Assembly: GCA_030544235.1 (NCBI GenBank)
Contig: CM060477.1
Coordinates: 20,543,934 to 20,607,933, forward strand
DNA from: Lepturacanthus savala
Taxonomy: Eukaryota; Chordata; Actinopteri; Scombriformes; Trichiuridae
Reading direction: 5' to 3'
DNA: 64,000 nt
The notes below the pieces were generated by a model, which made no database searches, was not told the DNA's origin, and worked only from the letters and a program-made list of their open reading frames with translations. A program made the translations under genes and the position numbers. Every line of letters begins with the position of its first letter. The stretch's first letter is position 1. Of this stretch, positions 12,801-24,027 are shown one piece after another.

Positions 12801-15800
12801 ATGGCAGCAGCAGTTGTCTATATGTAACCATATCCATTCTGGGGAGGAGTATTAAAACAGCTGAGTACTGACCTGTTGAACTGCCTTGTCTGGGAGAGAA
12901 CTGTGATTCAACCTTCATTTAAAACACAATCTAAATAAACCAGTAAAAGCACAAAGTCAAAAAGCTCCTCATCAGTGGTAAAGTGGTGCAAACTGGTCCA
13001 AACTGCTGCAGCCAGAGCAGAACCAGACCAGAATCAAGTTTGATGTCATGCAGATATCCTCTCCTCTTCATTAGAGCTGCAACAACTGATTAAATTGATT
13101 AAAATCAATGATTAGAATAGTTGTCAACTGATTTAATAATGGATTAGTGCAGTCTACATTATCCTATACATAATTGCTGTTGCTACTCCCTAATTTGGGG
13201 GCAGTAAATCACTGATAAGCTGGAAAATGGCTTTAAAAATTGATGGAGGCAGCCATAGCAGAGGATGATGTTTAAGTGGAGGAAATAAACGTCAGGGGAG
13301 AGAAAAATGTGTGACCCAAGTTGTCAAAAGTATGGGATCAGTTTATATTAATGACTTTAAAGAACAGCGTTGGGTGCAAAACGTGCACAGCTGATCTGGA
13401 CTGGCACAGCATTACAACATTGCTGCATGGGCACCTGAACAGGAAGAATGTTGGAGCCATGGCTGAAGGAGAGTCATGGTTTTCTGGAGTATTCCTGTCT
13501 AGTTTATTTTTAAATTGGCCTGGAATAATGTGTTTCTGTCAAAATGGACACAGATCTGCTGGAACTGTAGATAGATTTAACCATTAATGAGCTGAAACAA
13601 GTCACAAATGGACACCTGGATGTTTAACATGATTTTTCCATTCTACCAGAACAGAAACATGAGGTCAAACATATATTCTCTGCATTTCCCTTTTATTCTC
13701 AGCACATGGCAGCATTACCCAATGTCTGTTTATTAAAAAAATACTGGAAATCATTTAGTTTTGTTCCTTTTCATCCAATTGATAATCAAAATCAATCAAA
13801 TCCAAATAACCCTTAGCTGCAGCCCTGCTCCTCAGCTATGTTCATACATCTCTATGATATTTACTGAGAGGAATATGATTGAATTTGTCTTCTGCTCTTG
13901 CAGTTGTTCACCTGTCTCTGGCATAGTGACATTCTTTTTATAGGGTGAATTAAAAGCTGATGTCACTGGTTGGTTCGAAGTAGATTTTTTCTAGGGGAAC
14001 TTCAGGTTCCAGTCCAACATGGATAAAAGCAGGAGTGGGACCACAGCATAGGGAGGACATTCTGAGTATGCTGAAAATAGACTTATCTCTGTGTAATTGA
14101 AATCTGAGGTGTATCTGTGTCCACTGGAAAAGTACTGTATGTTCTGAGATGCTTCCGGCTCCAGGGAGCTAGGTTCCAATTAACAGTGATGAATAATCAT
14201 TAATGAATGAATAGTAATGCTATATAGAATAGAAGGAACTGAGCCAGAGATTCTGTTACAACAGGTCAAACTACTGCTCCATCACTGTAGTACATACAGA
14301 TTCAAAGGTAGATTAACATCAAATTCTAACTTTATTATCATTCAGTGTTTTTTCCTAACTTCCATCTGTATGTGTTCTACTTTCTCTTGTTTTTTTATTG
14401 TATTTTTATTATCATTTGATTTATTTTGACATAATCTATATAAAATGTCACAAACTGAGACAAAACTGTTGAGGATCCACTTTCCCCCACTACCATGACC
14501 ATGTGTATTGATACTGAAGCGTAATCATAAAGTTTAATTTAGAGACTGTAATTCTTGATGATTTCCATTCGTATTCTGATGGATAAAATACACACAATAC
14601 CTTTTATGTAGGACTGGACTGGTTCCAGGTTTAGTTTATCTTCTGATAACCTCCAGCTACTATGCTCTTGATTATTCTGACAGTTGTCTTGCCCTCAGAC
14701 TGTTTGCTGAATAACTAGCGCTGGTGTTCAGTGATATCCTACCTGTTCCTTGCTCAGTCTCTCATACCCATGTGCTTCAAGGAGTCCACCATGATTCCTA
14801 CTCTCAGAAAACTAGACCAGCCTGCCTGAATGATTACAGCCCAGTGGTACTTGTAGTGATAAAGTGCTTTGAACTTAGTACCCAGTACACTGGACCCACT
14901 ACAGTTTGTCTATGCAGCGGTCCCAACAGAGATCATCAACCTCCGCTCCACCCTATCACACCTGGACATGACAGGGAGCTATGAGAGATGGATGTTCATT
15001 GGCTGTCGTTCAGCTTTCAACACCATAGGCTCTCGCCTCCTCACAAGACTCAAAGATCTGGAATTAAACACCTCACCGTGGGTGTGGATCATTGATTTCC
15101 TGACGGGCAGACCCTTGGTGGTGAGGGTGGGTGGACACACCTCTTCCACCCTCATCCTTAACACCAGAGGACCCCAGGGCTGTGTTGTACGAGCCTCTTG
15201 CTGTACTCCCTGTATGAACAGGATTGTGTGTCAACTCTGACCAGCTGTGGTGCCTCGGATCACAGATAATGACAAAATGTTCTACCAGAACGAAGTAGAG
15301 GACCTGACTCTGGACAAAAAGCTTCTTCTGAACATCAGCGAGGCTAAAGCCCTGGTACTGGACTTGAGGAAGAACATGACCAGGTTCTCGGTGGAGAGGG
15401 TGGACAGCTTCATGTACCTTGGTGTCCACATCACTGGGGGCTGCATGCTGACTCAGTGGTGGAGAAGACAAGCAGAGACGGTTTCACCTTAGCCATTAGA
15501 CAGAATACTGGATGTCCTCTCAAAGACGAAGGAATGTTTACAGTTGCAAAATCAAGAGCGTCCTGATGAGGAACATCACTGCCTGGTACGGAAACAGCAC
15601 TGAGTAGAACAGCAAGGCCCTGCACAGAGTGGTTGGTACAGCTGAATACACCTTAGGCAATGCTTTACACCACCTTAATGACATTAACATCAGGTGCTGC
15701 AGGAATAAGACAGAGAGAACCATTAGGGTTCCCAACCACCCAGGCAACAGCCCTTTATCCTGCTGCTGTCAGGAAGAAGGTACCAGACGCACCAGCACTC

Positions 15801-18800
15801 TGACTCAGGAAGAGCTGCTACGCATTTGTTTTGTATGAAATTTGCTGTTATGATGATGAGGATGATGATAAAATTGCACCTACAGTGGGGAAACCAAGTA
15901 TTTGAACACCCTGCTATTTTGCTATTTCTCCCACTTAGAAATCATGGAGGGGTCTGAAATTTTCATCGTAGGTGCATGTCCACTGTGAGAGAGATAAACT
16001 AAAAAGAAAAATCCAGAAATCACAATGCATGATTTTTTAACAATTTATTTGTGTGATATAGCGGCAAATAAGTATTTGAACACCTGTGTGTCATCTAGAA
16101 TTCTGACCCTGAAGGACCTGTTAGTCCGCCCATTAGAAGTCCACCTGCACTCCATGTATCATCCTTAATCAGATGCACCTGTTTGAAGTCGTTAGCTGCA
16201 TAAAGACACCTGTCCACCCCATACAATCAGCAAGACTTTAACTTGTAACATGGCGAAGACCAAAGAGCTGTCCAACGACACAAGAGAGAAAATTGTACAC
16301 CTCCACAAGGCTGGAAAGGGCTACGGAGCAATTGCCAAGCAGCTTGGTGAAAAAAGGTCCACTGTTGGAGCAATCATTAGAAAATGGAAGAAGCTAAACA
16401 TGACGGTCAATCTCAATCGGAGTGGAGCCCCATGCAATATATCACCTCGTGGGGTCTCAATGATTCTAAGAAAGGTGAGGAATCAGCCCGGAACTACACG
16501 ACAGGAGTTGGTCAATGACCTGAAAAGAACTGGGACCAACGTTTCCAAGGTTACTGTAGGTAATACACTAAGACGTCATGATTTGAAATCATGCATGGCA
16601 CGAAAGGTTCCCCTGCTTAAATCAGCACATGTCAAGGCCCGTCTTAAGTTTGCATATGACCATTTGGATGATACAGAGGAGTCATGGGAGAAAGTTTTGT
16701 GGTCAGATGAGACCAAAACAGAACTTTTTGGTCATAATTCCACTAAGCGTGTTTGGAGGAAGAAGAATGAAGAGTACAATCTGAAGAACACCATCCCTAC
16801 TGTGAAGCATGGGGGTGGTAGCATCATGCTTTGGGGGTGTTTTTCTGCACATGGGACAGGACGAGTGCACTGCATTAAAGAGAGGATGACTGGGGCCGTG
16901 TATTGTGAGATTTTGGGGAACAACCTCCTTTCCTCAGTCAGAGCATTGAAGATGGGTCGTGGCTGGGTCTTCCAACACGACAACGACCCAAAGCACACAG
17001 CCAGGAAAACCAAGGACTGGTTCCGTAAGAAGCATATCAAGGTTCTAGCATGGCCCAGCCAGTCTCCAGACCTGAACCCAATCGAAAATCTTTGGAGGGA
17101 GCTCAAACTCTGTGTTTCTCAGCGACAGCCCAGAAACCTGACTGATCTAGAGAAGATCTGTGTGGAGGAGTGGGCCAGGATCCCTCCTGCAGTATGTGCA
17201 AACCTGGTGAAAAAATACAGGAAACGTTTGACCTCTGTAATAGCAAACAAAGGCTACTGTACCAAATATTAACATTCATTTTCTCAGGTGTTCAAATACT
17301 TATTTGCCGCTATATCCCACAAATAAATTGTTAAAAAATCATGCATTGTGATTTCTGGATTTTTCTTTTTAGTTTATCTCTCTCACAGTGGACATGCACC
17401 TACGATGAAAATTTCAGACCCCTCCATGATTTCTAAGTGGGAGAAATAGCAAAATAGCAGGGTGTTCAAATACTTGTTTTCCCCACTGTAGCTGAATAAC
17501 TGTCAGTTGTCACAATCAGTTTTATACCATATGATCATATTAGATAGGATCATTTAAATTTACAAAGTTAAAATTTGTAATGAATTAATACAATATCTTT
17601 GCTTAATGGAATGTTAGTGTTATTTGATTAGAGCCACAACTCAATGTGAATAATCTAATATTCATTCCAACCAAACAACAAATGGACTGTCCTCCACTCA
17701 CACTACTAGTGTTCACTAGTAGTGTGAAGTGCTGTGAGTGGATGAATATGTGTTCACTCTTTGACACATATTCATCAGTGATGGTGGAGGCTGCTGACCA
17801 CACACCAGTCTGGTCTGGCATTTACATTCACACACAAACAGGGCAGCCATTGAGAGACATTTAGGGTAATTAAGTACCTGAGGACGTATCAACGTGTAGC
17901 TTGGAGGAGCCAGGAATCAAACTAATACTACTAATTAATATTTGTATCATCACTTGGTAAATTCCATATGGTTTGGGTGCTCCCTGCTCTAGCTTTCCCT
18001 CTGCTTCCACTGCTTTCAATTACTTATTTTTTTCAGTACTGATGTGCCTTTTGCTTTATATATCTGACCATTGCCACCATCACTGTCGCTTGAAATTACA
18101 ATTTCTCTAATCTGTGCCTTTTTTTTTCCTTCTTCTTCCTCTGCTGCTTTTCCACCAAAGCCTGCACCAACATTGGGGGAGAGGGTAAGTTTGTGTGTGG
18201 GTGTATTTTGCATCAGAAAATGTTTTGTAATAAAAGACAGTGCCTCATGAATCATAACGGTCTTCCTACTTCAGGCCTTCAGTTCAGGGCTCTCTGTAGA
18301 AACTCATACCTGCAGGTTTGCTGTTGTGGTGTTGGTACTTGTGCTCTATTGCAGCATAAGACTGTCAGCGTGTGGAGGATGTTCCCAGCACACAATGAGG
18401 CCAGTCCCACACACTTCACATCATAGTGAAGTCTCTGAAGGCTCTGCTGCTGTGTCGGTTATAGAACTAAATAAAAAGCACATTGTTATACTGTACACAC
18501 CGATAAGAGACATTCAATTACAATACAATACACACTTGATGAGTTTTAACAACCTAAACAAACACATATACATATAAACCTGTACATGTGCCCTAATTGT
18601 TACACCTGATTTTCCTCTGTGGTATAGAATGTGCACCTCAGAGTGGTCAACTGCAGACAGACACCAAATAGAACTGAACACATTTTCCATCTGTGTTCAG
18701 CCTGCCAGTCTAAAGTGGACTTTCAGGGCTATTTCTTGTTGAGGTTAGTGGGTTAGGTGGTACAGCAAACACCACTGGACTATTACAGACCACGTTAGAC

Positions 18801-19427
18801 AGCAGTTAAACCAGGTCACCTTCTATTAATGTTGTATGAACCATGTCACACTGCAATGAAGACTGTCAACAAAACTTACCACCAGACACATATAGTGCAT
18901 GAAATGTATTGTACCTTGTAAATGTAAGTGGTGTTTAACCAAGCACATAATTGTACTTTCATGTTCTGAGCTTCTGTTTTTAATTTCTACTGACTGAGCT
19001 TCCTGCTACAAAAGGAAATGTGATGCGTTTTTTTCAATATAAAACTTCTTGTGTTCCTCAGTCTTTACAGTACTCTACCGCAGACCACTGTATATACTTA
19101 AACTAAGACACACCCCCCAAACCTCATTAAAGGTACAGCACAACTATTAAAGCTAAATGCTGCCGTTGAAATGCAACCATTAGGGCCTGGGTCACCTTTT
19201 CTTTACTTTTTAAAGGGTTTACCTCCTTGGAAGTAATACAGGGAAAAATCCAACTATAATCTGAACACGAGTGAGTAATCCTCTTAATGGATTACTACTT
19301 TTATTTCTGATAAAACTAATAAGGAATGAATTAAAATGTCTCAATTATAACTTTTGTGACAACCATTTAGGAACCGGAGTTCAGCAAGATTTACACCCAT
19401 CTTTTTTTCATCAGGCTTATGCTTCTT

Positions 19428-19468
<41 letters not shown>

Positions 19469-21477
19469 CATGTGATTGTTCTAGGAACAGGAGCTTGAGG
19501 CCAGCAAGAAAGAAAAATTAGCCGAGGCAAGGCTGCTGGCAGACGTCAGACTACATAAAAAGGAAAATGAGGCCCTTCGCAGGCACATGGCGGTGCTTCA
19601 GGCTGAGGTGTACGGAGCCAGACTGGCTGCTAAATACTTGGACAAGGAGCTGGCTGGCAGGTAACCAGCTACAATTCTACATGTTGGGATAATGCGTTTC
19701 CAAGAAGAGATTAGTTTAGAACGTTGCAACACATTCCATTCATTACAATAAGTGTGTCAAGCAATTACAAAAAACAACAAAACGTAGTTGTATATTTGTA
19801 ATTTATGTGTGGGTTTGTGTTCCAGGGTGCAGCAGATCCAGTTACTGGGTCGTGACATGAAAGGACCAGCACATGATAAGCTGTGGAACCAGCTGGAGGC
19901 AGAGATTCACCTCCACCGCCATAAGACCGTCATCAGAGCGTGTCGGGGTCGGAATGATCCTAAAAAACCTCTTCCCTCTCCTGTGGGCCACGTGAGTGTC
20001 AACACACAGAGCAGGACAAGCTGTTGCTACATCATGACTGTCATTATTTATTATTTGGTGTCTTACTGTGATTATAGGACCCCGAAACGTTGAAAAAGAC
20101 CCAGGGAGTAGGTCCTATCAGAAAGGTGGTGCTAGTGAAAGACGACCACGAGGGATTGGGAATCTCCATCACAGTAAGACGTTGGTGTTTGGTGTTGCTG
20201 ACAGATTCTTCATGGTGCATCTACGATCTATTTAAAGCAGACTACAATTAAAAACAGCTAAAGATACAAGCATACTATAAACCCAAATGGTAAGAAGCAG
20301 ATTTTTAAACATTTTTCAGAATTACCCTTTTAAATTAAAAATTTAAATGACCCTTTTAAATTCCATCATGTTTCTATAGGTTCCTGTAGTGAGGTGTTTA
20401 TTGAGACATATCTTGTAAATTTACTTAATTAACCGAGGTTCTAAGACTCCAGAACGGAGCCAGAACCAGAAGTAGAACCACGTCTGTCTGAAAGCAGAGA
20501 TCCACATCATCAGGAACATGGTTAGCTCGTCTACACAGGTCCTAGTCCTGGATTTTCTGGTGTATTTATTAAATCCTGACCTGAATCCTCCAATTAAATA
20601 ATAACGACTCTGAGAATTATGGAGAGTAAATTGATTCTTTTGCAAGGAAAGGTTATAAAGTGGCTAAAGCCTGTGATTTCCATTAGGTTGAAGTGTGAAA
20701 TGTGCTTCCGGGCAGACAGCTCCTGTTGCATCTCTTAATGTAAACTCAGTGGCAGCTACTGGGAGGAGGAGGGTCACTACTGACCAGGGTAACACACACA
20801 GCCTGTGCTGCTGCTATTGGAGTGATGTCATGTGAGTAGAAGTGGAGGCAGCAGCCGCTCAAGGCCATTTTTGTAAAGTAAGCAGAAGTATTGAAGTTGA
20901 GAAGAGCTGTAAAACTCTAAATACTAAAACTCTAGACACTAAAATCCACCTTTTTCCTGCTGACTGTGGCAGCACCTTGCTGCATGGTAGCCTGCTGACA
21001 ACGGTGTGTCAGTGAGTGGATGTGTGAGTGTGAATGAGCAGCAGACACAGTAAAACTCTCATGAGAAAACTCATGAGAAGATGCAGGAAAGCTGTGACTG
21101 AAAATAAGGGTTGTCATTTTTCTGCAAATCAATGCTCTAAACAATATTATATATATTTGGAATGTGGGGTAAACGCATACATATAAGTAGTAAAATCAGG
21201 AAAACTGATCATTTTTCAGTGCTCTCTTATTTTTTTTTCAGAGCTGCAATAGAGTACTGGTCTAAATGAGCTGAGGTAACGTGTGTGTGTGTGTGTGTGT
21301 GTGTGTCATCAGGGTGGGAAGGAGCACGGTGTTCCCATCCTCATCTCAGAGATCCATCCTAGTCAGCCTGCAGACAGATGTGGAGGTTTGCACGTCGGCG
21401 ACGCCATTCTCGCTGTCAACAGCATCAATTTACGAGACGCCAAACACAAGGAGGCAGTCACTATTCTGTCTCAGCAG

Positions 21478-21515
<38 letters not shown>

Positions 21516-24027
21516 ACAGAACAGTGGGACCCTGTTTCTCAAACTGTTCTTTCTGGGTGTTAGGGGGGACAGATAGAGTTTGAGGTGGTGTACGTGGCTC
21601 CAGAGGTGGACAGTGATGATGAGAATGTGGAGTATGAAGACGACAGCGGCCATCGCTACCGACTCTACCTGGATGAACTGGAGGACGTCAGTAAAGCGCC
21701 GCCTAGCAACAGCACGGCATCACTGCAGGGTAGGTTTGACCTCAGCCAGTCTCACAACTAACTAGCTTAACCAGCTTAACCAGTTTAACCAGCTATCCAT
21801 ACAGGCCTGTCAGGATGCTTACCTTTAATATTTAATATAGACGCTCCTTAACTAGAAAGCTTAAAGGATAAGGTCACTATTTTTAAGTTTGACTTAGAAT
21901 TATACTTGGCTGCTCATGAAAATTGAACTAGAATTGAGCTAGCTTTCATACTGACTGCTAGAAAATCACAAATTCCACATTCCTCCTGTGTAAAAAGGTA
22001 TTTCAGAGTTTATGAGAAGTTCATATGAAGCTTTATCTGTCTGAGTTAATCAGATTAAATTTCAACATTACACTATCATTGAATAAGTTCTGTAATACAT
22101 GGACTATTGTCTGAGGATAAACTTGTCTAAGATAAATCATATTCAGTCACACTGATTTCTCTATTTATAATTAAGAGCTCTAAAAAGAAAAAAATAATAA
22201 TAATAAATATATATTTATTCCAAGTACTACGGACATTAAAGTAATCTCATTTAAACAACTGCAAATATTCAAATTCTGATTATCACATATATGATCAGAC
22301 TGATTCTTGACCTTTGTCTAATGCTGGGTTCTATTACAGGACACCTGCTGAATTCAGGTTCTTTAAATGCCTCTAAATCACCTTCAGCATGTACCTAATA
22401 ACATAGGTACAACCACAAACTGGTTTATTAATGTATGGAACGTGTGCTCATAGGACCAGTGTGTGTGTGTGGAGCACAGATTCATTCACACACATTTATG
22501 TAGTAAAGATGTACTGCTATGCAGAAAGATGGGTTTACTACTTTCATTTTAAATAGTTTAAATTTAAAAAGTTTTGTGATAGAAATGTAATTGCTAATGA
22601 TTCCTAGGCTTAGAACATTGGTAGGGAAGTGATTTAATAGCTTCTAAGGTGCTATTGATTTAGTTGTAAATGCATACAACAGAATATTTGTTTTATTGTA
22701 TTTTATATGTGTTTCTGGTGATTTTTTTTTAATTTTCTGCCATAAAAGCAACCTTCATTTTCCCCAGAGATCAGATACAACTACTTAGTGAAAGTGAAGC
22801 ATAGTGAAACAATAAAAATGCTGATGGTGTCATTTTACTCTGTAGACATCACACTGTTGAACGTTGACTTAGAAATGAGAAGTTAAAGCTAGAAGTTGTC
22901 TACTTCCACTTTAAAACAACAGGATGAACACACAAAGTTCAGTCCATTCATCATTGTTTTATATTGACGTCCCTTCACTCTTTACACAGTATTATTAGTA
23001 TAGTATATTGGGAACCTTAGTATGAAACCAACAGAATGTGAGGTGGTGCTGTTTCTGGAGAACTAACATGTTCTTCTTAATATTACTACATAAATATTAT
23101 GCAAGACTGGACATTATACTGACATATATATCCCATGATGCAATGCTGTGGTGGCATTAGCAAAAACCAACATGAAGGACAACGGCAGATAGTGACTAAG
23201 GCAGCTCTAGTGGACAATAATCATATTTCAGTAGTAGTGACTTTACATTCTACTCTTTATTCACACTGACATTCACTGTTAATAAATAGCAGACTGTTGA
23301 TTTCAGATGCAGCTTCCGAGCTCATTGAAGATCCAGTTTTAAGGTGTGGATTTGTGACATCACAAATATGTTGGATCCAGTCCTAATCCACCACTCGATT
23401 CACACGCTTGTGTTACCTTAAACCCTGAGGATTGATATGAAACAGGAAGCTGGAGGCGTCTTCTATGTAGGAAATGAACCTCTGGAATGTAAATATAGTT
23501 CCATTGTCTGATACTCAAGGAGGATTTAAACATGATACTGGTATAGTACTTTATTTGGAAGGGATCTTTAAGGTCACATGGTTATTACAGTGTTAATACA
23601 TGATAAACAGACTCCAATATTCTTCTTCTATAGTTTTAGTACATCATGTACTAACTGAGAGGGACTGATTGGTGTGTTTTTTAAGTTATTTTTCTCTTTT
23701 TCTAACAATTTTCTCTTCAAGTATCAGGAGAACTCAGTTTTCAACATTGAACTACTAGTGCAGCTAATAATTCTTTGTGGTTTTCTTTAAATCAGAAACC
23801 ACATATCTGCCTTTTTGGCTAATTCCAGTACTAAAACATTGGTCGACACAGCAGAACTCTGCTGTCGCAGCAGATTTCTCTAATCCGTGTGAATGTGTGT
23901 CCACCGTGCAGCTCTGGAGAAGATGTCGCTAAACAACGGGCCAGAGAGCGGAGACGCCGGGCTGACCAGCGAGACGCCTTCCAAGGAAACGCCATCCAAG
24001 CCTCCCGACACCGACTCCTCCTACTAG
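9855..24027 (+). CDS. gopc: Golgi-associated PDZ and coiled-coil protein (PIST/CAL)
   Basis: GOPC is a trans-Golgi adaptor; its PDZ domain binds C-termini of cargo such as CFTR and its coiled coils bind Golgi partners. Exons: 9855-10115, 12262-12426, 19485-19660, 19826-19991, 20078-20173, 21313-21477, 21564-21729 and 23912-24027. They total 1311 nt, or 436 aa, against ~454-462 in mammals. The N-terminal block from MSMFRWLEVLEKEFDKAF is nearly identical to mammals. Coiled coils occupy about residues 85-255. The PDZ spans about 272-355 with GLGISI as its carboxylate loop and is split across exons 5-7. The C-terminus (SETPSKETPSKPPDTDSSY) is shorter than in mammals. Exon 2 joins exon 3 directly, lacking the optional 8-residue segment of the longer mammalian isoform. 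Intron 2 (7 kb) is packed with transposons. Confidence 0.96.
11040..11420 (+). mobile_element. Decayed Tc1-like transposon, transposase 3' end
   Basis: Broken frames encode a Tc1 transposase C-terminus: NPVENLWNVMERK (the NPIENLW block containing the catalytic Glu in relatives) and an ANKGYCTKY-like end at about 11246-11270. They are followed by an AT-rich tail ending ...TTTCTGCAAATAAATGCTC. The same tail recurs at 21105-21145 with the coding part deleted. Several stops interrupt the frame, so it is inactive. It lies in gopc intron 1. Confidence 0.6.
11423..11722. mobile_element. hAT-like non-autonomous element
   Basis: The block begins CAGTGATCATCAACTGGTG and ends ...GTTGCTGACCCCCACTCTG. 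These are typical outward ends of vertebrate hAT/Charlie-type MITEs, and GTCCGGCCCCC and GGCCCTCGGAC words sit near the right end. There is no coding capacity. It follows directly on the Tc1 relic at 11040-11420 in gopc intron 1. Confidence 0.45.
11817..12117 (+). repeat. tRNA-headed SINE-like repeat, copy 1
   Basis: The head GGTGGAGCAGTGGGTTAATTG...GGTCACAGGTTGAAGTCC resembles tRNA A and B boxes. It is followed by the family's conserved body (TTTCTGTGTGGAGTTT, TCCTCCCACAGTCCA, GGTTAATTGGAGACTCTAAATT) and tail (GGCTCCAGCAGACCATGTGACCC, AATAAGCTGGTATAGAAGATGAATGACTGACTG). Further copies lie at 26630-26955, 30730-30985 (minus), 43575-43880 and 49366-49490. This copy has a small internal deletion relative to the 26.6-kb copy. 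It ends about 140 bases before gopc exon 2. Confidence 0.7.
13070..13830 (+). mobile_element. Non-autonomous hAT element with BED-finger remnant
   Basis: The left end reads AGAGCTGCAACAACTGATTAA and the right end, in reverse complement, reads AGGGCTGCAGCTAAGGGTTA. These match each other as terminal inverted repeats of the common fish hAT type with internal ATTGATTAAAATCAAT words. An open frame at 13321-13587 begins SKVWDQF...CKTCTADLDWHS...LHGHLNRKN. This resembles a BED zinc finger (Cys-x2-Cys...His-x4-His) of a hAT transposase, but the catalytic region is absent. The element lies in gopc intron 2. The target-site duplication is unclear. Confidence 0.55.
14690..15845 (+). mobile_element. Decayed non-LTR retrotransposon (Rex1/L2-like) reverse transcriptase
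   Basis: Frameshifted plus-strand frames read in order LDPLQFVYAAVPTE, IGCRSAFNTIGSRLL, WIIDFLTGRPLVVRVGG, RGPQGCVV, then VDSFMYLGVHITGG and finally WYGNSTE...ALHRVVGTAEYTLG. This is the order of reverse-transcriptase blocks and C-terminal connector in CR1/L2/Rex1-type LINEs. The catalytic FADD block is not recognisable and there are several stops, so it is dead. It lies in gopc intron 2, about 40 bases left of the Tc1 element. Confidence 0.65.
15883..17488 (+). mobile_element. Complete Tc1/mariner transposon with 204-bp inverted repeats
   Basis: A 1606-bp element flanked on both sides by TA (15881-15882 and 17489-17490), the Tc1 target-site duplication. The terminal inverted repeats are 15883-16086 and 17285-17488, each 204 bp. 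By eye they differ at only about two positions. Each arm has the IR/DR layout, with AAGTATTTGAACACC near its outer end and again at its inner end. Between them lies a single uninterrupted transposase gene. The structure resembles Passport-type fish elements. It is inserted in gopc intron 2, in the sense direction. A partial terminal repeat of the same family is at 28066-28230. Confidence 0.96.
16250..17272 (+). CDS. Tc1-family DD34E transposase, full length
   Basis: A 340-residue transposase with no stop or frameshift, the usual length for Tc1 elements. It would catalyse cut-and-paste movement of the element into TA sites. Residues ~1-115 form the paired-like double helix-turn-helix that binds the terminal repeats (MAKTKELSNDTREKIV start, basic patch KKSTVG/KRSTVG-like at 35-40). 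The catalytic triad is visible: D153 in LWSDETK, D244 in FQHDNDPKHT and E279 in NPIENLW, with exactly 34 residues between the second Asp and the Glu. The C-terminus is the conserved VIANKGYCTKY. The only ATG context is inside the element, after the left inverted repeat. Whether it is expressed or active cannot be judged from sequence. Confidence 0.96.
   Translation: MAKTKELSNDTREKIVHLHKAGKGYGAIAKQLGEKRSTVGAIIRKWKKLNMTVNLNRSGAPCNISPRGVSMILRKVRNQPGTTRQELVNDLKRTGTNVSKVTVGNTLRRHDLKSCMARKVPLLKSAHVKARLKFAYDHLDDTEESWEKVLWSDETKTELFGHNSTKRVWRKKNEEYNLKNTIPTVKHGGGSIMLWGCFSAHGTGRVHCIKERMTGAVYCEILGNNLLSSVRALKMGRGWVFQHDNDPKHTARKTKDWFRKKHIKVLAWPSQSPDLNPIENLWRELKLCVSQRQPRNLTDLEKICVEEWARIPPAVCANLVKKYRKRLTSVIANKGYCTKY
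17697..17776. repeat. Two adjacent hairpin-forming inverted repeats
   Basis: Arm TCACACTACTAGTG (17698-17711) pairs with CACTAGTAGTGTGA (17714-17727) across a 2-base loop. Immediately after it, GATGAATATGTGT (17741-17753) pairs with ACACATATTCATC (17764-17776) across a 10-base loop. Both stems are perfect. They lie about 210 bp right of the Tc1 element in gopc intron 2 and do not belong to its terminal repeats. Confidence 0.8.
19428..19467. repeat. (GT)n microsatellite before gopc exon 3
   Basis: About 20 GT units end 17 bases before the gopc exon 3 acceptor (exon starts 19485), occupying the place of the usual polypyrimidine tract. Confidence 0.95.
21100..21165 (+). mobile_element. Tail fragment of the Tc1-like family seen at 11040-11420
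   Basis: GAAAATAAGGGTT is followed directly by GTCATTTTTCTGCAAATCAA and TGCTCTAAAC. It matches the two ends of the 11245-11420 segment with the middle removed. It is non-coding and lies in gopc intron 5. Confidence 0.5.
21281..21306. repeat. (GT)13 microsatellite at the gopc exon 6 acceptor
   Basis: Thirteen GT units are followed by only six bases (CATCAG) before exon 6 begins at 21313. The acceptor region is therefore a UG repeat rather than a pyrimidine tract. Confidence 0.97.
21481..21514. repeat. (AC)17 microsatellite at the gopc exon 6 donor
   Basis: The AC run starts within the donor itself: exon 6 ends at 21477 with CAG, and the intron reads GTA followed by (AC)17. It is complementary to the (GT)13 run on the other side of the exon. 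Confidence 0.97.

Noticed and set aside
18016..18255. Minus-strand 79-codon frame with an E/K-rich stretch and SDSDGG.
   Set aside because: Intronic, no family match, and the charged run comes from a polypyrimidine tract; not supported as an exon.
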